64,000 nt of DNA from Gammaproteobacteria bacterium (GCA_021772915.1 JAJFLB010000015.1:62001-126000), one strand, 5' to 3'; positions 17,095-27,084 are shown, counted from the first letter of the stretch. Numbers and translations: made by a program. Notes: a model not told the origin generated them from the sequence alone.

Positions 17095-17793
17095 GGTACT
17101 TTTCGGACCACGCCATCCACGGTAATCAGCCAAGTGTGTAAGTCTCGCGTGTACCTCTGGATCATTAGCGCAAGACTCCAAAATATTTTCAGCAATTTTG
17201 TCGCAAACCGGGAAGCGCTTGACGGATATAAAGACGCGAGGCAAATCATCATCCTCAACCTCTCGTTCTTCGTAACTGAATGACAGAAAACCCCAAGAGG
17301 CGTAGTAGTCAAGCGTGGAAATGTGGGGCATATACAGGTCGCCGTCGCAGTAATCAACTTCGTCCGTGATAAGAACATCGAAAGCATGCTCTTTTCCAAA
17401 ACAGGTAGCATATCCTGCGGCTTCGATAGCCGCCTCCGTCAACGATTCAATATGGGCGTACTTGAAGGCAAGGAAATTAAGTAGTTCATCTCGCTTGATG
17501 CGGGCTGCCCAATTACCAAAATGGTAATAGAGTTCCTCTCGATATTTCAGAACTTCTGATTTAAGCAGACCCTTGCTTTGACTGGTCCTTGAGTCGAACT
17601 CGTCATGGTGGTCAAAGCACAGATACACAAGATTCCCAAGAGAGTTGTTGCTCGGGTCCCCATCAACGTGTGCTATTTGGCCCCTTTTTACAGTTTCATC
17701 TCGATTTAGGCCGTAACAGATACAACATCGCCGACGCGACTGTACTAAGATTTCGGTTTGCACGGAGTCGGGAGCCTTGGTTCTCTTAGTCAT
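17089..17793 (-). CDS. HNH-endonuclease-like protein
   Basis: 234 residues. The N-terminal half carries a zinc-finger HNH arrangement: C23-x2-C26, then His42 in QIAHVDGDP, Asn54 in LGNLVYLC, Cys59 and His62/His63 (CFDHHDEFD). This fits metal-dependent nicking or cleaving nucleases. The C-terminal half (about 95-234) is unfamiliar and acidic. The gene sits between two attC-like sites, with its stop codon inside one and its ATG 11 bp after the other, so it looks like an integron gene cassette. Defence or DNA-processing roles are common for such cassettes, but the actual role is unknown. Confidence 0.75.
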   Translation of the reverse strand: MTKRTKAPDSVQTEILVQSRRRCCICYGLNRDETVKRGQIAHVDGDPSNNSLGNLVYLCFDHHDEFDSRTSQSKGLLKSEVLKYREELYYHFGNWAARIKRDELLNFLAFKYAHIESLTEAAIEAAGYATCFGKEHAFDVLITDEVDYCDGDLYMPHISTLDYYASWGFLSFSYEEREVEDDDLPRVFISVKRFPVCDKIAENILESCANDPEVHARLTHLADYRGWRGPKSTV

Positions 17794-17803
17794 CGTGTGT
17801 GGC

Positions 17804-17884
17804 GTTTAACGTCCACTTAAACGGCGCGAACGGAGTGAGCGTCCGGCGTAGCGAAGCGAAGCATATTTAAAGTGTTTGTTAGAA
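17804..17884 (-). other. attC-like site between two cassette-like genes
   Basis: Minus strand: the 5' core TTCTAAC and the 3' core GTTAAAC (an exact GTTRRRY) flank 81 bp. The arms TAACAAACACTTTAAA and GTTTAAGTGGACGTTA pair, with one additional T in one arm; an unpaired extrahelical base is a hallmark of attC L boxes. The centre is GC-rich with GCTTCGCTTCGC. It starts 2 bp after the stop of the 17886 gene. Confidence 0.55.
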
Positions 17885-17885
17885 G

Positions 17886-18395
17886 CTATCCGCCCCATAA
17901 CTTTGAAGCCATAGAGAATATATATTTCGCAATACCTTTAATGCCACTACTACGATTTTCGTAAACCAAAGCCTCTATTTCCAACACCGTTTCATTCCTA
18001 TTTCTCAGAACTGAATCCTTAACTTCCGGATAATAACGAGAGAATAGTTCAGGCTTTCCAGCCATTTTGGTGCCTTTTTCTAAATACGCTTCAGTATCGG
18101 CAATATACCTGTCGAACTGCTCATTACATAAGGTCACAAGATCATTCAATATAGAGAGTGGCACGTAAATTGATTGTTTTATCGCCCATTGCGATTGTTC
18201 GATGATGATAGCCTTAAGATTCTCACAATTATTGGTAACTAAATTCATACTCTCTTTGATTGTGTTGCCTGAACGAAGCAATCCTTTTGATGAATGCATT
18301 CTTAACATCGCCTCATAATCTTCATCAATTTTCTCAAGCAATCTATCAAGTGAGCCTTGTATTCGTTTTTCTGCTATTTGAAGAACTTTAGACAT
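17886..18395 (-). CDS. Cassette-like small protein, function unknown
   Basis: 169 residues, mainly helical and charged, no signal peptide. It contains potential coiled-coil helices (for example QGSLDRLLEKIDEDYEAML). The C-terminus IAKYIFSMASKLWGG is amphipathic and could contact a membrane. I recognise no family. It precedes the attC-like site at 17804-17884 and then the HNH gene, so both behave like consecutive gene cassettes in one orientation. It is more AT-rich than the flanking core genes. Confidence 0.6.
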   Translation of the reverse strand: MSKVLQIAEKRIQGSLDRLLEKIDEDYEAMLRMHSSKGLLRSGNTIKESMNLVTNNCENLKAIIIEQSQWAIKQSIYVPLSILNDLVTLCNEQFDRYIADTEAYLEKGTKMAGKPELFSRYYPEVKDSVLRNRNETVLEIEALVYENRSSGIKGIAKYIFSMASKLWGG

Positions 18396-18534
18396 TTAGG
18401 GCTCAGCTCATCAAGGCTTATAACTTTGAATTAGACGGAAAATCAGGCATATCAGGCTTGTTTTTTAGATATGTCCACTCTGATATTTCATTTTGTATAT
18501 AAACTCTCTGTTTTGCAAAGATATTCTATTTAGT

Positions 18535-18720
18535 TGGTATGGAGTGAGGGTCTGGTATTGGCCGTTAGCCGACCTCTGTGCTCGCATGTGGTGAAGGTCT
18601 GCTACTGACCGCAAAGCAGTCGTTCGCAAGGGGCGATTTTCAGCTATGTAAAGGTCAGCTTCCGGCCAGGAGCTGTCCTTTCTAATCACGAAGGAACGCT
18701 GGGATTCCACTGGACTTTGG
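18535..18720 (-). repeat. Dispersed intergenic repeat, copy in minus orientation
   Basis: Reverse-complement reading gives GAACGACTGCTTTGCGGTC, AGCAGACCTTCACCACATGC and GGCCAATACCAGACC, matching 14704-14785 on the other strand. The outer part, TCAGCTTCCGGCCAGGAGC, matches 13690-13710. It fills the 18396-18724 gap. Confidence 0.7.
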
Positions 18721-18724
18721 CTGT

Positions 18725-21700
18725 CTAATCCTGTGACGCTTTCACCGAATCATCGGGTTCCTTCTCGGGCAGCCATTTGACCAGCGTCTCGTACAAATTT
18801 TCAGGGTTTACCGGCTTGGCGACAAAGTCATTCATACCCGCATCTTGACACGCCTTGCGGTCTTCCTCGAAAACGTTGGCCGTCATTGCAAGGATTGGAA
18901 GGTCATTACTGCTGGCCATGGCTTTGTTCGCAGAACCAGGCATGGAACGAACCAACCGTGTAGCCTCCAATCCATCCATCCCGGGCATCTGGACATCCAT
19001 CAGCACAAGGTCATAAGCAACCTCGTGAATCAAGGCCAGGGCTTCCGCTCCGTCCGTTGCCGAATCTACCGCCAGACCGACGTCATTCAGTAATGCCGAT
19101 GCTACTTCACGATTGATCAGGTTATCTTCGACCAGCAAGATGTGGCAATCAGCGTAGTGGGTCTGCAGCTGCATTTTGGCATTCACGTGTTCGTCAGAGG
19201 CTGAAGTTGGCGCGATTTCCTGACCGTGGCCAAGCCGTACGGTGAACCAGAAGGTACTACCCTTACCCAATTCGCTTTCAGCCCCCGCATCGCCACCCAT
19301 CAGTTGCGCCAGACGCCGGGTTATGACTAAGCCTAAACCAGTGCCACCGTATTCGCGCGTGGTGGAGACATCGGCCTGCTCAAAGGCCGTAAACAGGTTG
19401 GCCAGCTTGTCAGGCTCGATACCGATGCCGGTGTCCTGAACCTCGAAACGTATCAGTATTTCGTCATTGTCCTCTTCCAGTAATTTGGCGCGTAGGGAGA
19501 TCGTACCTTGTTTGGTAAACTTGATGGCGTTGCCGAGGTAGTTGAACAGGGCCTGGCGCAGACGGGTCAGGTCACCCCGAAGCCAGACCGACATATCATT
19601 TAGATCTAACTCTATGTTTAAGCCTTTGCTATTGAGTTGCTCTCTGAACATTGATTGGATTTGATCGAAGAGTGCGGCCAGGTGGAAATCCGTCTCTTCG
19701 AGGATCAGCTTGCCCACCTCGATCTTGGAAAGGTCGAGGATGTCATTGATGATAGACAGCAGGTGTTTAGCGGAGCTTTCGATCTTGGTGAGTTGATTCG
19801 TCTGAACCGGTGTCACATCGGCTTGCTGTAGCAGGTGGGTAAATCCGACGATGGCGTTCATGGGGGTGCGGATCTCATGGCTCATATTGGCCAGAAAGGC
19901 ACTCTTTGCATAGCTAGCGGCTTCCGCAAGATGGCGTGCTTTACTCAGCTCTGAAGTGCGTTCGTCCACCAGTTTCTCAAGATGATCGCGGTGGCTATCC
20001 AAATCACTCCTCATTTGCTCACGCTCCGTGACATCGGTGGTGACAGAAACAAAGCCTGTAAGCTCTCCACTGGCATCGCGCTGATAATCCCAGTTGATTT
20101 CGACCGTCATCTTGTGACCATCCGCGGCAACGTTAGTGGTGAAAATTGGGGCGGGTAACGGCTGCTCAGCTATCAAATAGGCTTGCCGGTCGATCAATTC
20201 CTGCCGTGATTCTTCGTCTGGCCTCAAGTCCCAGATATGAGTACCGAGTAATTCACCGGGTGCCAGGCCAAGCATTCGATGATGCGCAGCATTGCTGTAG
20301 GTTATGACACCATTCAAATCATCCTCCTGTACACCGCAGGGAAGTGTATCCATCAACAAGGCTATCCGTTGTTCGTTTTGCAGCAGTCGTTCCTCGGCCT
20401 CTTTGCGCTCGGTGATGTCGTGAATTGTCCCAAACGATTCAACAGGATTTTGATTGGCATCGAATCGTAGAAGACCCAGAACATGAATCCATTTTTCCTG
20501 TCCGGTTTTAGGATTGACAATCTTGGGTTCCCAGTCGACTTTCCGCTGTTGTGATAAGACATCGTACTGAAGGTGATTCGACATGGCCTCTCGATGGTCC
20601 GGATGAATAAGCTGCATCCAGCTTTCCCTATCTTTTTGGTAATCTTCATCAATGCCAAGAATGTCATTTACTTGAGCAGAACTTTTCCAGATGCCTGTTT
20701 TGACATCAAATGAAAATTGTCCCAGCTGAGCGAGGTACTGGGTTTCCGCTAGGCGATCTTTGCTTTTTTCAAGTTCCTCCTGCAACTTGTCAGCCATCTC
20801 GTTAAAGGCTCTGCCAAGCACTCCGATTTCATCCCTGGAGCCCACGTTAGCTCGTATCCGCAGATCACCGCTGGCCATTTGCCGGGCAACGCCGGTGAGC
20901 CTGCTAATCGGTCTTGAGAAGGTACCTGAAATCAGCAGGGCCACGATGATGAGCAGGCCCAGCGAAACCAAGCCTATCAGTACCAGCGTTATTCGCAGGT
21001 CAAAGACGGGCGAAAACGCCTCAGCGGTATCGATCTTAGCAACGATGCCCCAGTTCAAGAGAGGCAAATATTTCCACGCGGCAAGAATTTCCTGGCCTCG
21101 GTAATCAATAGAGACCCCCGATCCATCAACCCCCTTGACGGCTTCGAGAATAGGAAGTACCGCATCGACATTCAGCGGGATTTTTACTGTGAACGCAGCT
21201 GCTGAGACATGTCTGAGTGGTGCAACGACTACCAACACATTGTTTTTTGACATTGCAACTACTATTTCACCGGTTTCACCCAGGCCAACGTGGTTTTGCA
21301 CAAGCTGAAAAATTTCGGCAGAGTCAATTTGTAGGGCTATGACACCCAGTAATTTGACACCGTCAAGAATAGGTGCGGCAACGAATATGACAGGCTCGTT
21401 GATAGGATCACTGGATCTGAATGCAGAAAACATGACTTCATGCCCTGTTTTGACACCCTCAAAAACCAGTGCTAATTCAGAGTCCTGGAATCTCCCGGAA
21501 ACCAGGTTGGTGCCAAAACTCTGTCCGCGCATTGAGTCATAAACAACATTTCCGTCCGGGTCAATCATGAATAAACCGCCAAAACCGAACTGATTCTGGT
21601 GAATTCTTGCGAAATAACTGAATTTTGCGCTCTGCCTGGAATATTCAGAAGAACTGGCGTCTGACTGCGTAAAGGTTTTGCCAAGTTGCTCCATGCTTTC

Positions 21701-21922
21701 GATGACCCTGGGATTCCTGGCAAAGGCGGTGACGATTTTTTCACGCTGTACCAGGTAATTTTCGAAGTCAACCAGTTGGTTTTGCGCTATGGCATCCAGT
21801 TTAAGGAGCGATTCATTCTTGATCGTTTGGACGAACTGCTGTTGACTCGGTAGGGCGAAAAATAACAGCGGGACAAGACCCACAAGCACGAACGATACCA
21901 ACAGTTTTACAGAGATCTTCAT
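18725..21922 (-). CDS. Hybrid sensor histidine kinase (dCache-HAMP-PAS-PAS-HisKA-HATPase-REC)
   Basis: 1065 residues. A TM segment (about 7-25) and a second (about 306-332) flank a periplasmic double-Cache-type sensor; HAMP follows (about 333-385). Two PAS domains come next (about 395-505 and 515-630, the first with the PAC-type ending [17 protein letters not shown]). The kinase has phospho-acceptor His682 in [10 protein letters not shown], the N box [11 protein letters not shown] and the G boxes [11 protein letters not shown] and GGTGLGLVI. The C-terminal receiver has Asp976 in [13 protein letters not shown]. No Hpt domain is fused, so a separate Hpt protein is expected. No regulator lies next to it. 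Confidence 0.95.
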   Translation of the reverse strand: MKISVKLLVSFVLVGLVPLLFFALPSQQQFVQTIKNESLLKLDAIAQNQLVDFENYLVQREKIVTAFARNPRVIESMEQLGKTFTQSDASSSEYSRQSAKFSYFARIHQNQFGFGGLFMIDPDGNVVYDSMRGQSFGTNLVSGRFQDSELALVFEGVKTGHEVMFSAFRSSDPINEPVIFVAAPILDGVKLLGVIALQIDSAEIFQLVQNHVGLGETGEIVVAMSKNNVLVVVAPLRHVSAAAFTVKIPLNVDAVLPILEAVKGVDGSGVSIDYRGQEILAAWKYLPLLNWGIVAKIDTAEAFSPVFDLRITLVLIGLVSLGLLIIVALLISGTFSRPISRLTGVARQMASGDLRIRANVGSRDEIGVLGRAFNEMADKLQEELEKSKDRLAETQYLAQLGQFSFDVKTGIWKSSAQVNDILGIDEDYQKDRESWMQLIHPDHREAMSNHLQYDVLSQQRKVDWEPKIVNPKTGQEKWIHVLGLLRFDANQNPVESFGTIHDITERKEAEERLLQNEQRIALLMDTLPCGVQEDDLNGVITYSNAAHHRMLGLAPGELLGTHIWDLRPDEESRQELIDRQAYLIAEQPLPAPIFTTNVAADGHKMTVEINWDYQRDASGELTGFVSVTTDVTEREQMRSDLDSHRDHLEKLVDERTSELSKARHLAEAASYAKSAFLANMSHEIRTPMNAIVGFTHLLQQADVTPVQTNQLTKIESSAKHLLSIINDILDLSKIEVGKLILEETDFHLAALFDQIQSMFREQLNSKGLNIELDLNDMSVWLRGDLTRLRQALFNYLGNAIKFTKQGTISLRAKLLEEDNDEILIRFEVQDTGIGIEPDKLANLFTAFEQADVSTTREYGGTGLGLVITRRLAQLMGGDAGAESELGKGSTFWFTVRLGHGQEIAPTSASDEHVNAKMQLQTHYADCHILLVEDNLINREVASALLNDVGLAVDSATDGAEALALIHEVAYDLVLMDVQMPGMDGLEATRLVRSMPGSANKAMASSNDLPILAMTANVFEEDRKACQDAGMNDFVAKPVNPENLYETLVKWLPEKEPDDSVKASQD

Positions 21923-22364
21923 TGACTCACATCACCCTTTCAACCAGCGCGATACAGGAGCCCATGTATCCTATCACCTACCGCTAAACCTGTCGCTTTT
22001 GCACTTCCATTTGTAGCCAATTCCCGTGGACGAACTGGCAGAGAGGTGACCACAAAAACCGGACAGTGCCATAGGTGGATTTGAGCTGACCCAGGCATCA
22101 TACTTATTCAACATCGGGTCCCAATTCGAATCTGCTGGTTTAATTTGAGCCAGGGCAGCTCGAACAACTCTACCTCATCTTCAGTAGGAAACCCGTGTAC
22201 ACGGTCATTGTAGGGGCCTTGGATTTCATTCCCGATGGCAAAATCACAGGACAGTTGGTTTTAAATGCCATATTGCCGGAAACCGATCCTTGCTTGGGTG
22301 TCCAAGGCTGAGTATCACTACACGAAAAGCGTGGTTATGGGACAACCAAAATACTAGACACGAT
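21923..22364. other. Intergenic region with a possible decayed coding remnant (minus strand, about 22093-22260)
   Basis: On the minus strand an open stretch without a start codon encodes IQGPYNDRVHGFPTEDEVEL, then ends at a stop; a neighbouring frame continues with YDAWVSSNPPMALSGFCGH. Two consecutive protein-like pieces in different frames suggest a frameshifted gene remnant. I do not recognise the parent family. Confidence 0.3.
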
Positions 22365-22490
22365 GGACTGCTGTTGGCCGCAAACGGATATTAACAAGCC
22401 AAGCAGGCTCAGTGCCGATTCTGGACAGAAAGCAGCCATTCAGCAAGTGAAGATTTCGGCACCGCTGATAACATCTAACGGCCATAAGAA
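22365..22490 (+). repeat. Dispersed intergenic repeat, copy in plus orientation
   Basis: Contains CTGTTGGCCGCAAACGG and TGGACAGAAAGCAGCCATTC followed by AGCAAGTGAAGATTTCGGCACC, the latter a close direct copy of 16928-16974. It ends at the 3' end of the halogenase gene. Confidence 0.7.
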
Positions 22491-22493
22491 GAC

Positions 22494-24065
22494 TTACCGC
22501 TCCATACTGGTCCTAAGCCCATTCGTTGCAGATGCATAAATTGAAGTTATCAGATCTCGATGGTCAGGCAGGATCGCTAATTCCCGCTTAAGCTGATCTG
22601 TAATCCTAGAGGACTGGGAACCCGCAAGGTTTTTGAAAGGATAAATGAAATCCTCCCCTGTCAGATCGGGTACGAAATCCAGGCCAAAGAGAACTTGATG
22701 ATAGCTGGACTCGCCAAACGTCGGGCGCATCTGGCGCAAATCTAATCGATTGGTCGGCCGCGTACGCCACATCTTCAACTGTTGGCTTAACCGGTCCGGA
22801 ATGGTTTTCGGATTTCGATTATCGATCCAGAAATCGCTGTCGGTCCTTCGACCCAAGCAATAGTGTAATTTGATGAAATCAAAGGTCAACTCAAACCACT
22901 CCGTCATGTTCCGGTTAAATTGCTGCGCCATATACTCCAGGTCTCCGCGACGGGAAAAGACCTTTGCGATGCGATTGAGAGATATTTCAACCTGATGGAT
23001 ACCAGTTGATTCAAGTGGCTCAATGAAACCTGCGGAAAGACCAATTGCAATACAGTTTTTCACCCAGGGTTTTTCCCGATAGCCGACTCGCATAGGCAAT
23101 GTTCGCGGGCTCTGGTCCTGGCCAGCCGGCCCGGCGTATTTCATCAATACCCGTTGAGCTTCACTTTCATCCGTATATTTACTGGAATAAACATAGCCAA
23201 TGCCTTTGCGTTTATCGAGACCGATGTCCCAAATCCATCCATTGGCTTTTGCGGTTGATGTGGTGAATGGCCGGATGGGCGCATTTGGATTCTCATGGGG
23301 TATCTGGATGGTTACAGCGTGGTCGCAAAACAGAACGGACGATTGATCCAGGAAACGTGAGCCCAATTTTTTCTCTATCAAATAAGCTGCAAACCCTGTG
23401 CAATCGATAAACAAATCCGCTTCCAGAATTTCCTGGTCCTTCACTTCCAGGTGCTCAATATATCCGTCATCATCCATAACCGCATTGGTGACATGGCCTA
23501 TGCGGTGTACGACACCACATTGTTTACCGATTTCTTTGAGGAGGGTGGCAAATTTGCCCGCGTCCAGATGATAGGCATAAGCCAGCGACTTGGTGTGTTG
23601 TCGAAATCCAGACATGAAAGGACCAAGCCCCGCCTCGCACACCCGCCCCTGGGTGGTGGCATAGTCGACATAGTTCTTTCCGTGTTTTTCCCTTGACAGA
23701 ATCCAATAGGCTGCGATGCTTTCGCCATTGGCATTGATGGGCTTTTGGAATGTGTGATAAAAACTGCTTCTGTTGTTTTCCGTGGGCAGATGAAGCCAAT
23801 CGTCAAACCGTATCGCCTGTTTAAACGTTGCAGATGTGGCCTGCATGAAAACTTCTTCTCTAATATCGAGAAATTTCAATGTTGTACGCAGGCTCGGTAT
23901 GGTTGCTTCCCCGACTCCGATCGTACCGATATCCTCTGACTCAATAAGAGAAATCTGCACGGCGCCAGCCTGGATTGACTGAAAATGTCTGGCCAGATAT
24001 GCCGCACATAGCCAGCCCGCGGAACCGCCCCCAACAACTGCGATTTTGTCGATTGATTTATTCAA
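22494..24065 (-). CDS. Flavin-dependent tryptophan-halogenase family protein
   Basis: FADH2-dependent halogenase-family enzyme. It has the FAD site IAVVGGGSAGWLCAAYLA at the N-terminus, the GEATIPS motif and the catalytic-type Lys82 in ATFKQAIRFDDW (the residue carrying hypohalous acid in the family). The signature WxWxIP reads WIWDIG, with Gly in place of Pro. The start is taken as TTG at 24065, because it gives the usual beginning (M)NKSIDKIAVVGGG with GGAG upstream; the frame is open to an ATG at 24128. About 523 residues, the family length. No biosynthetic cluster surrounds it, so its substrate is unknown. A downstream copy of the dispersed repeat touches the stop. Confidence 0.88.
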   Translation of the reverse strand: MNKSIDKIAVVGGGSAGWLCAAYLARHFQSIQAGAVQISLIESEDIGTIGVGEATIPSLRTTLKFLDIREEVFMQATSATFKQAIRFDDWLHLPTENNRSSFYHTFQKPINANGESIAAYWILSREKHGKNYVDYATTQGRVCEAGLGPFMSGFRQHTKSLAYAYHLDAGKFATLLKEIGKQCGVVHRIGHVTNAVMDDDGYIEHLEVKDQEILEADLFIDCTGFAAYLIEKKLGSRFLDQSSVLFCDHAVTIQIPHENPNAPIRPFTTSTAKANGWIWDIGLDKRKGIGYVYSSKYTDESEAQRVLMKYAGPAGQDQSPRTLPMRVGYREKPWVKNCIAIGLSAGFIEPLESTGIHQVEISLNRIAKVFSRRGDLEYMAQQFNRNMTEWFELTFDFIKLHYCLGRRTDSDFWIDNRNPKTIPDRLSQQLKMWRTRPTNRLDLRQMRPTFGESSYHQVLFGLDFVPDLTGEDFIYPFKNLAGSQSSRITDQLKRELAILPDHRDLITSIYASATNGLRTSMER

Positions 24066-24303
24066 AAATAACTCCGGTTCTCCATATTCTTCAAACCCAC
24101 TTACTGTCCAGATTTCTCCGCAATGCAATGCAATGCGATTACCTTCAATTGATTTATGTAGTCTCTATCCCCTATACAGAAATAAAGTCGATGATTATGA
24201 ACTTTGCTTGGAAAGGAGTGCAATTATGCGGGGTCAACCAGGAGGGGGCAAAGAAAATATCCCGACTGGTGGGATCAATCGGTGGCAGTCCTTATCATCT
24301 CAG

Positions 24304-25095
24304 TCACTCGGGAATGGTGTCACGCCTTGCGAGGAAGAAGCTGAGAGCAACTTCGTTTTCGGCACAATCGTATACGTCTATTTCCTGTTCTAACTCGCCA
24401 AGCAGGTCGATGAGTGCCTGTGAACGATTCTGACGGTTCGCCAACAGGCTGAGGCGGTCCCGGAGCGGTTCGTAATAGTTGGCCCAAGGTTGCCGACCGG
24501 TCGATAGCGGATCAAGCGGACAAAAGCCGGCAGCAGTCAACTGACCCACTATGGCATCTGGTGTCGTTATGTCCGGGTATTCTTTTTTCCAGAATGCGGA
24601 TGCTTTTCCGGAACGTTTAGACGGCTCGCATTGCCAAACGAGGTCACTGAAAATGAGCCAGCCGTTCGGTTTCAGCAACGGTCGCCAGTGAGTGAATGCA
24701 TTGATTCGGCCAATGCTGTAGATTGCCGATTCTGACCAGATCAGGTCGAAACCACCCATTACGCCGTCCAGAGACGGAGGGTTTGCCATGTCGCCCACTA
24801 CGGCGCTTATGCTGCTTCCAACTCCAGCTGCGTTTGCCGCAGTCTCCAGGCGCACAATAAACGGAGCATGGGAGTCAACCGCGAGTACACGCGCCATTGG
24901 CAGGCGTTGCGCCAGGACCAGTGCGGAAGCTCCAACCCCACAGCCGAGATCGGCAACACGCGAGGAGGAAGGCATCTCTGCTCGAAATCGTTCTGCTATT
25001 GTTCCAGTGGTCGTCGAATCACCGGGGCCCAGATAGTCTAGCCCGCCGAAAACAACGGTATAAGCGTTGGCCATTTCCCTTTCTGCTTGTGCCAT
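24304..25095 (-). CDS. SAM-dependent class I methyltransferase
   Basis: 263 residues. Motif I is VADLGCGVGASALVLAQRL, followed by the acidic strand end LAVDSHAP, the post-motif GDMANPPSLDG, motif IV FDLIWSESAIYSIG and LLKPNGWLIFSDLVW. This is the Methyltransf_11/25 type acting on small molecules; the substrate is not evident. It is on the same strand as the halogenase, 238 bp upstream, so an association is possible but not shown. The 24066-24303 gap contains no supported gene. Confidence 0.88.
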   Translation of the reverse strand: MAQAEREMANAYTVVFGGLDYLGPGDSTTTGTIAERFRAEMPSSSRVADLGCGVGASALVLAQRLPMARVLAVDSHAPFIVRLETAANAAGVGSSISAVVGDMANPPSLDGVMGGFDLIWSESAIYSIGRINAFTHWRPLLKPNGWLIFSDLVWQCEPSKRSGKASAFWKKEYPDITTPDAIVGQLTAAGFCPLDPLSTGRQPWANYYEPLRDRLSLLANRQNRSQALIDLLGELEQEIDVYDCAENEVALSFFLARRDTIPE

Positions 25096-25281
25096 AGCTA
25101 ATATTGTAATTGAGGGGCACTCAATAATTGAGCTCCAGAAATTAGTGAACGTGTACTTTTGACCGGTTGCAGCAAAGCCGGTCTAAGTGGAGTGGAAATC
25201 CGGGCTCAGGCACAAAGCTGTAATAGAGTTGGGTGGAATCAAAAGTTTTTTATCAGTTCAGACAACGACCGGTACAAGGTC

Positions 25282-27084
25282 TTATTGAGCAGGGCCGTTG
25301 CGACTGATTGCATCCAGAAATACCTCGCCATAGCGTTCCAGTTTGACCTTGCCAACACCCGTGATATTGAGAAATTCTTCGCTACTTGCCGGTCTCTCGC
25401 GACACATTTCAACCAATGCGGTGTCACCAAAAACGACATAAGGGGGCACACCCGACTCTTCTGCCAGTTGCTTTCTGATTTCTCTCAGGGTCTCGAACAG
25501 ACTCAATTCGTCGTCGTCGAGCTTGATGGCTGATTTGGGCGGTTTCCTCTTGCTTGGTTTTTCCCTGATCCGGGGTACCGCCAACTCCAGTTGCGTTTCA
25601 CCCCGCAACAAAGGCAGGGCTTGTGGTGTGAGTTTCAATACGGAGTAGTTGGCAATGTCCTGGATGAGATAATTCCTGTGGATTAATTGGCGGGCGATGG
25701 ACGTCCACTCCGCATGTGAATACTCCTCCCCGATGCCGTAGGTCGTCAGGAGGTCGTGGTTAAATGTGCGAATTCGCTCAGTATCGGCGCCTCTCAGCAC
25801 ATCCACGACGTGTTTGATGCCGAAGCGCTGGCCAACACGATAGACACAGGAGATGACCTTTCGCGCTGCGGTGGTGGCATCGAAGGTCCCAGGCGGATCA
25901 AGGCAGACATCGCAATTCCCACAGTCCCTATCCAGCCTCTCACCCAGGTAACCCAGCAAAACACGTCTGCGACACGTCAGGCTTTCGGCGAAGCTCACCA
26001 TTGAGTTCAGCTTGTGGATATCGATGCGCCGTTGGGTCTCGCTGGTGCCGTTTTCCAGCTGGGATCTGGCCATGGCGACGTCCTGCAGACCAAATAACAA
26101 TAAGGCCTCCGCCGGTAAACTGTCCCTGCCGGCCCTGCCGGTTTCCTGGTAATAGGCTTCGAGGTGCCTGGGGAGATCGTAATGGACCACAAATCGGACA
26201 TTGGACTTGTCGATACCCATTCCGAATGCAACCGTTGCAACGACAATCAACACCTCATCTTTCAAAAAGTCATCCTGTACCTGTTTGCGGGTTTCGCCGC
26301 TAAGTCCTGCGTGGTAACCGGCGGCGGAAAGGCCCTGTTCTCTTAGGAAACCTGCAATCTCATCCACCCGTTTGCGTGAAAGGGCGTAGATAATGCCTGA
26401 CTCGTTTTCCCGGCCGTTGAGAAAACGGCGTAACTGGCTTTGAGGCCGGTGTTTTTCCAGTACGGAGTAGCGAATATTGGGCCGGTCAAAGCTGGTTATG
26501 TAACGGGGCGCAGCCTGCAAGCCAAGCACGTCCACGATGTCGTCGCGGGTTTGCGGGTCCGCTGTCGCGGTTAAGGCAATCACCGGGACGCTGGGGAAAG
26601 ATTGCCTGAGGTCGCCCAATGCGGCGTACTCTGGCCGAAAATCATGGCCCCATTGTGAAACGCAGTGTGCTTCGTCAACCGCAATCAGGGCGATATCCGT
26701 GTTTTCCATGCTCCGGATAAACCGCGGATTCATCATTCGTTCGGGCGCGACATAAAGCAGATCCAGCTCACGGCCGTGCATTTGTCTGAGTACCTCGCTT
26801 GCTTCTTCTTGACCTAAGCTTGAATTGAGCATTGCCACCTTCACGCCATTACTCGCAAGGGCGTCAACCTGGTCCTTCATCAAGGATATCAACGGCGATA
26901 TTACGATTGCCATCCCCATTCGGTGTAACGCAGGTAACTGGTAACACAGTGATTTTCCGCCACCGGTGGGCATCAGTACAAAGGCATCGCCACCTGCGAT
27001 TACCTGTGTGATGATTTCTTTCTGGTGGGGGCGAAACTCATGTAAGCCGAAGACCTGGCGCAAGCTGTTGTCAATTGGAATCAT
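25282..27084 (-). CDS. recQ: ATP-dependent DNA helicase RecQ
   Basis: 3'-5' DNA helicase for recombination and fork repair. Walker A MPTGGGKSLCYQLPAL, DEAH box AVDEAHCVSQWGHDFRPEY, SAT-like ALTATADPQTRDDI and motif VI QETGRAGRD are all visible. The RQC zinc-binding cysteines (CRRRVLLGYLG...CGNCDVC) and a C-terminal HRDC domain complete the ~600-residue protein. The start at 27084 gives MIPIDNSLRQVFGLHEFRP as in relatives; an upstream in-frame ATG (27198) would add 38 residues without homology and would reach the divergent gene's control region. Confidence 0.96.
   Translation of the reverse strand: MIPIDNSLRQVFGLHEFRPHQKEIITQVIAGGDAFVLMPTGGGKSLCYQLPALHRMGMAIVISPLISLMKDQVDALASNGVKVAMLNSSLGQEEASEVLRQMHGRELDLLYVAPERMMNPRFIRSMENTDIALIAVDEAHCVSQWGHDFRPEYAALGDLRQSFPSVPVIALTATADPQTRDDIVDVLGLQAAPRYITSFDRPNIRYSVLEKHRPQSQLRRFLNGRENESGIIYALSRKRVDEIAGFLREQGLSAAGYHAGLSGETRKQVQDDFLKDEVLIVVATVAFGMGIDKSNVRFVVHYDLPRHLEAYYQETGRAGRDSLPAEALLLFGLQDVAMARSQLENGTSETQRRIDIHKLNSMVSFAESLTCRRRVLLGYLGERLDRDCGNCDVCLDPPGTFDATTAARKVISCVYRVGQRFGIKHVVDVLRGADTERIRTFNHDLLTTYGIGEEYSHAEWTSIARQLIHRNYLIQDIANYSVLKLTPQALPLLRGETQLELAVPRIREKPSKRKPPKSAIKLDDDELSLFETLREIRKQLAEESGVPPYVVFGDTALVEMCRERPASSEEFLNITGVGKVKLERYGEVFLDAISRNGPAQ

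Noticed and set aside
18396-18440. Possible third attC-like arm upstream of the 169-residue gene
   Set aside because: GTTATAA-like text is present but no paired second arm or hairpin could be found.
24226-24393. 55-codon plus-strand frame with a good AAGGAG site
   Set aside because: Although the ribosome-binding site is good, more than half overlaps the antisense end of the methyltransferase and the product shows no recognisable feature; kept only as a note.
25161-25183. GACCGG/CCGGTC inverted repeat after recQ
   Set aside because: Six-base arms with an 11-base loop and no T-run; could be chance.
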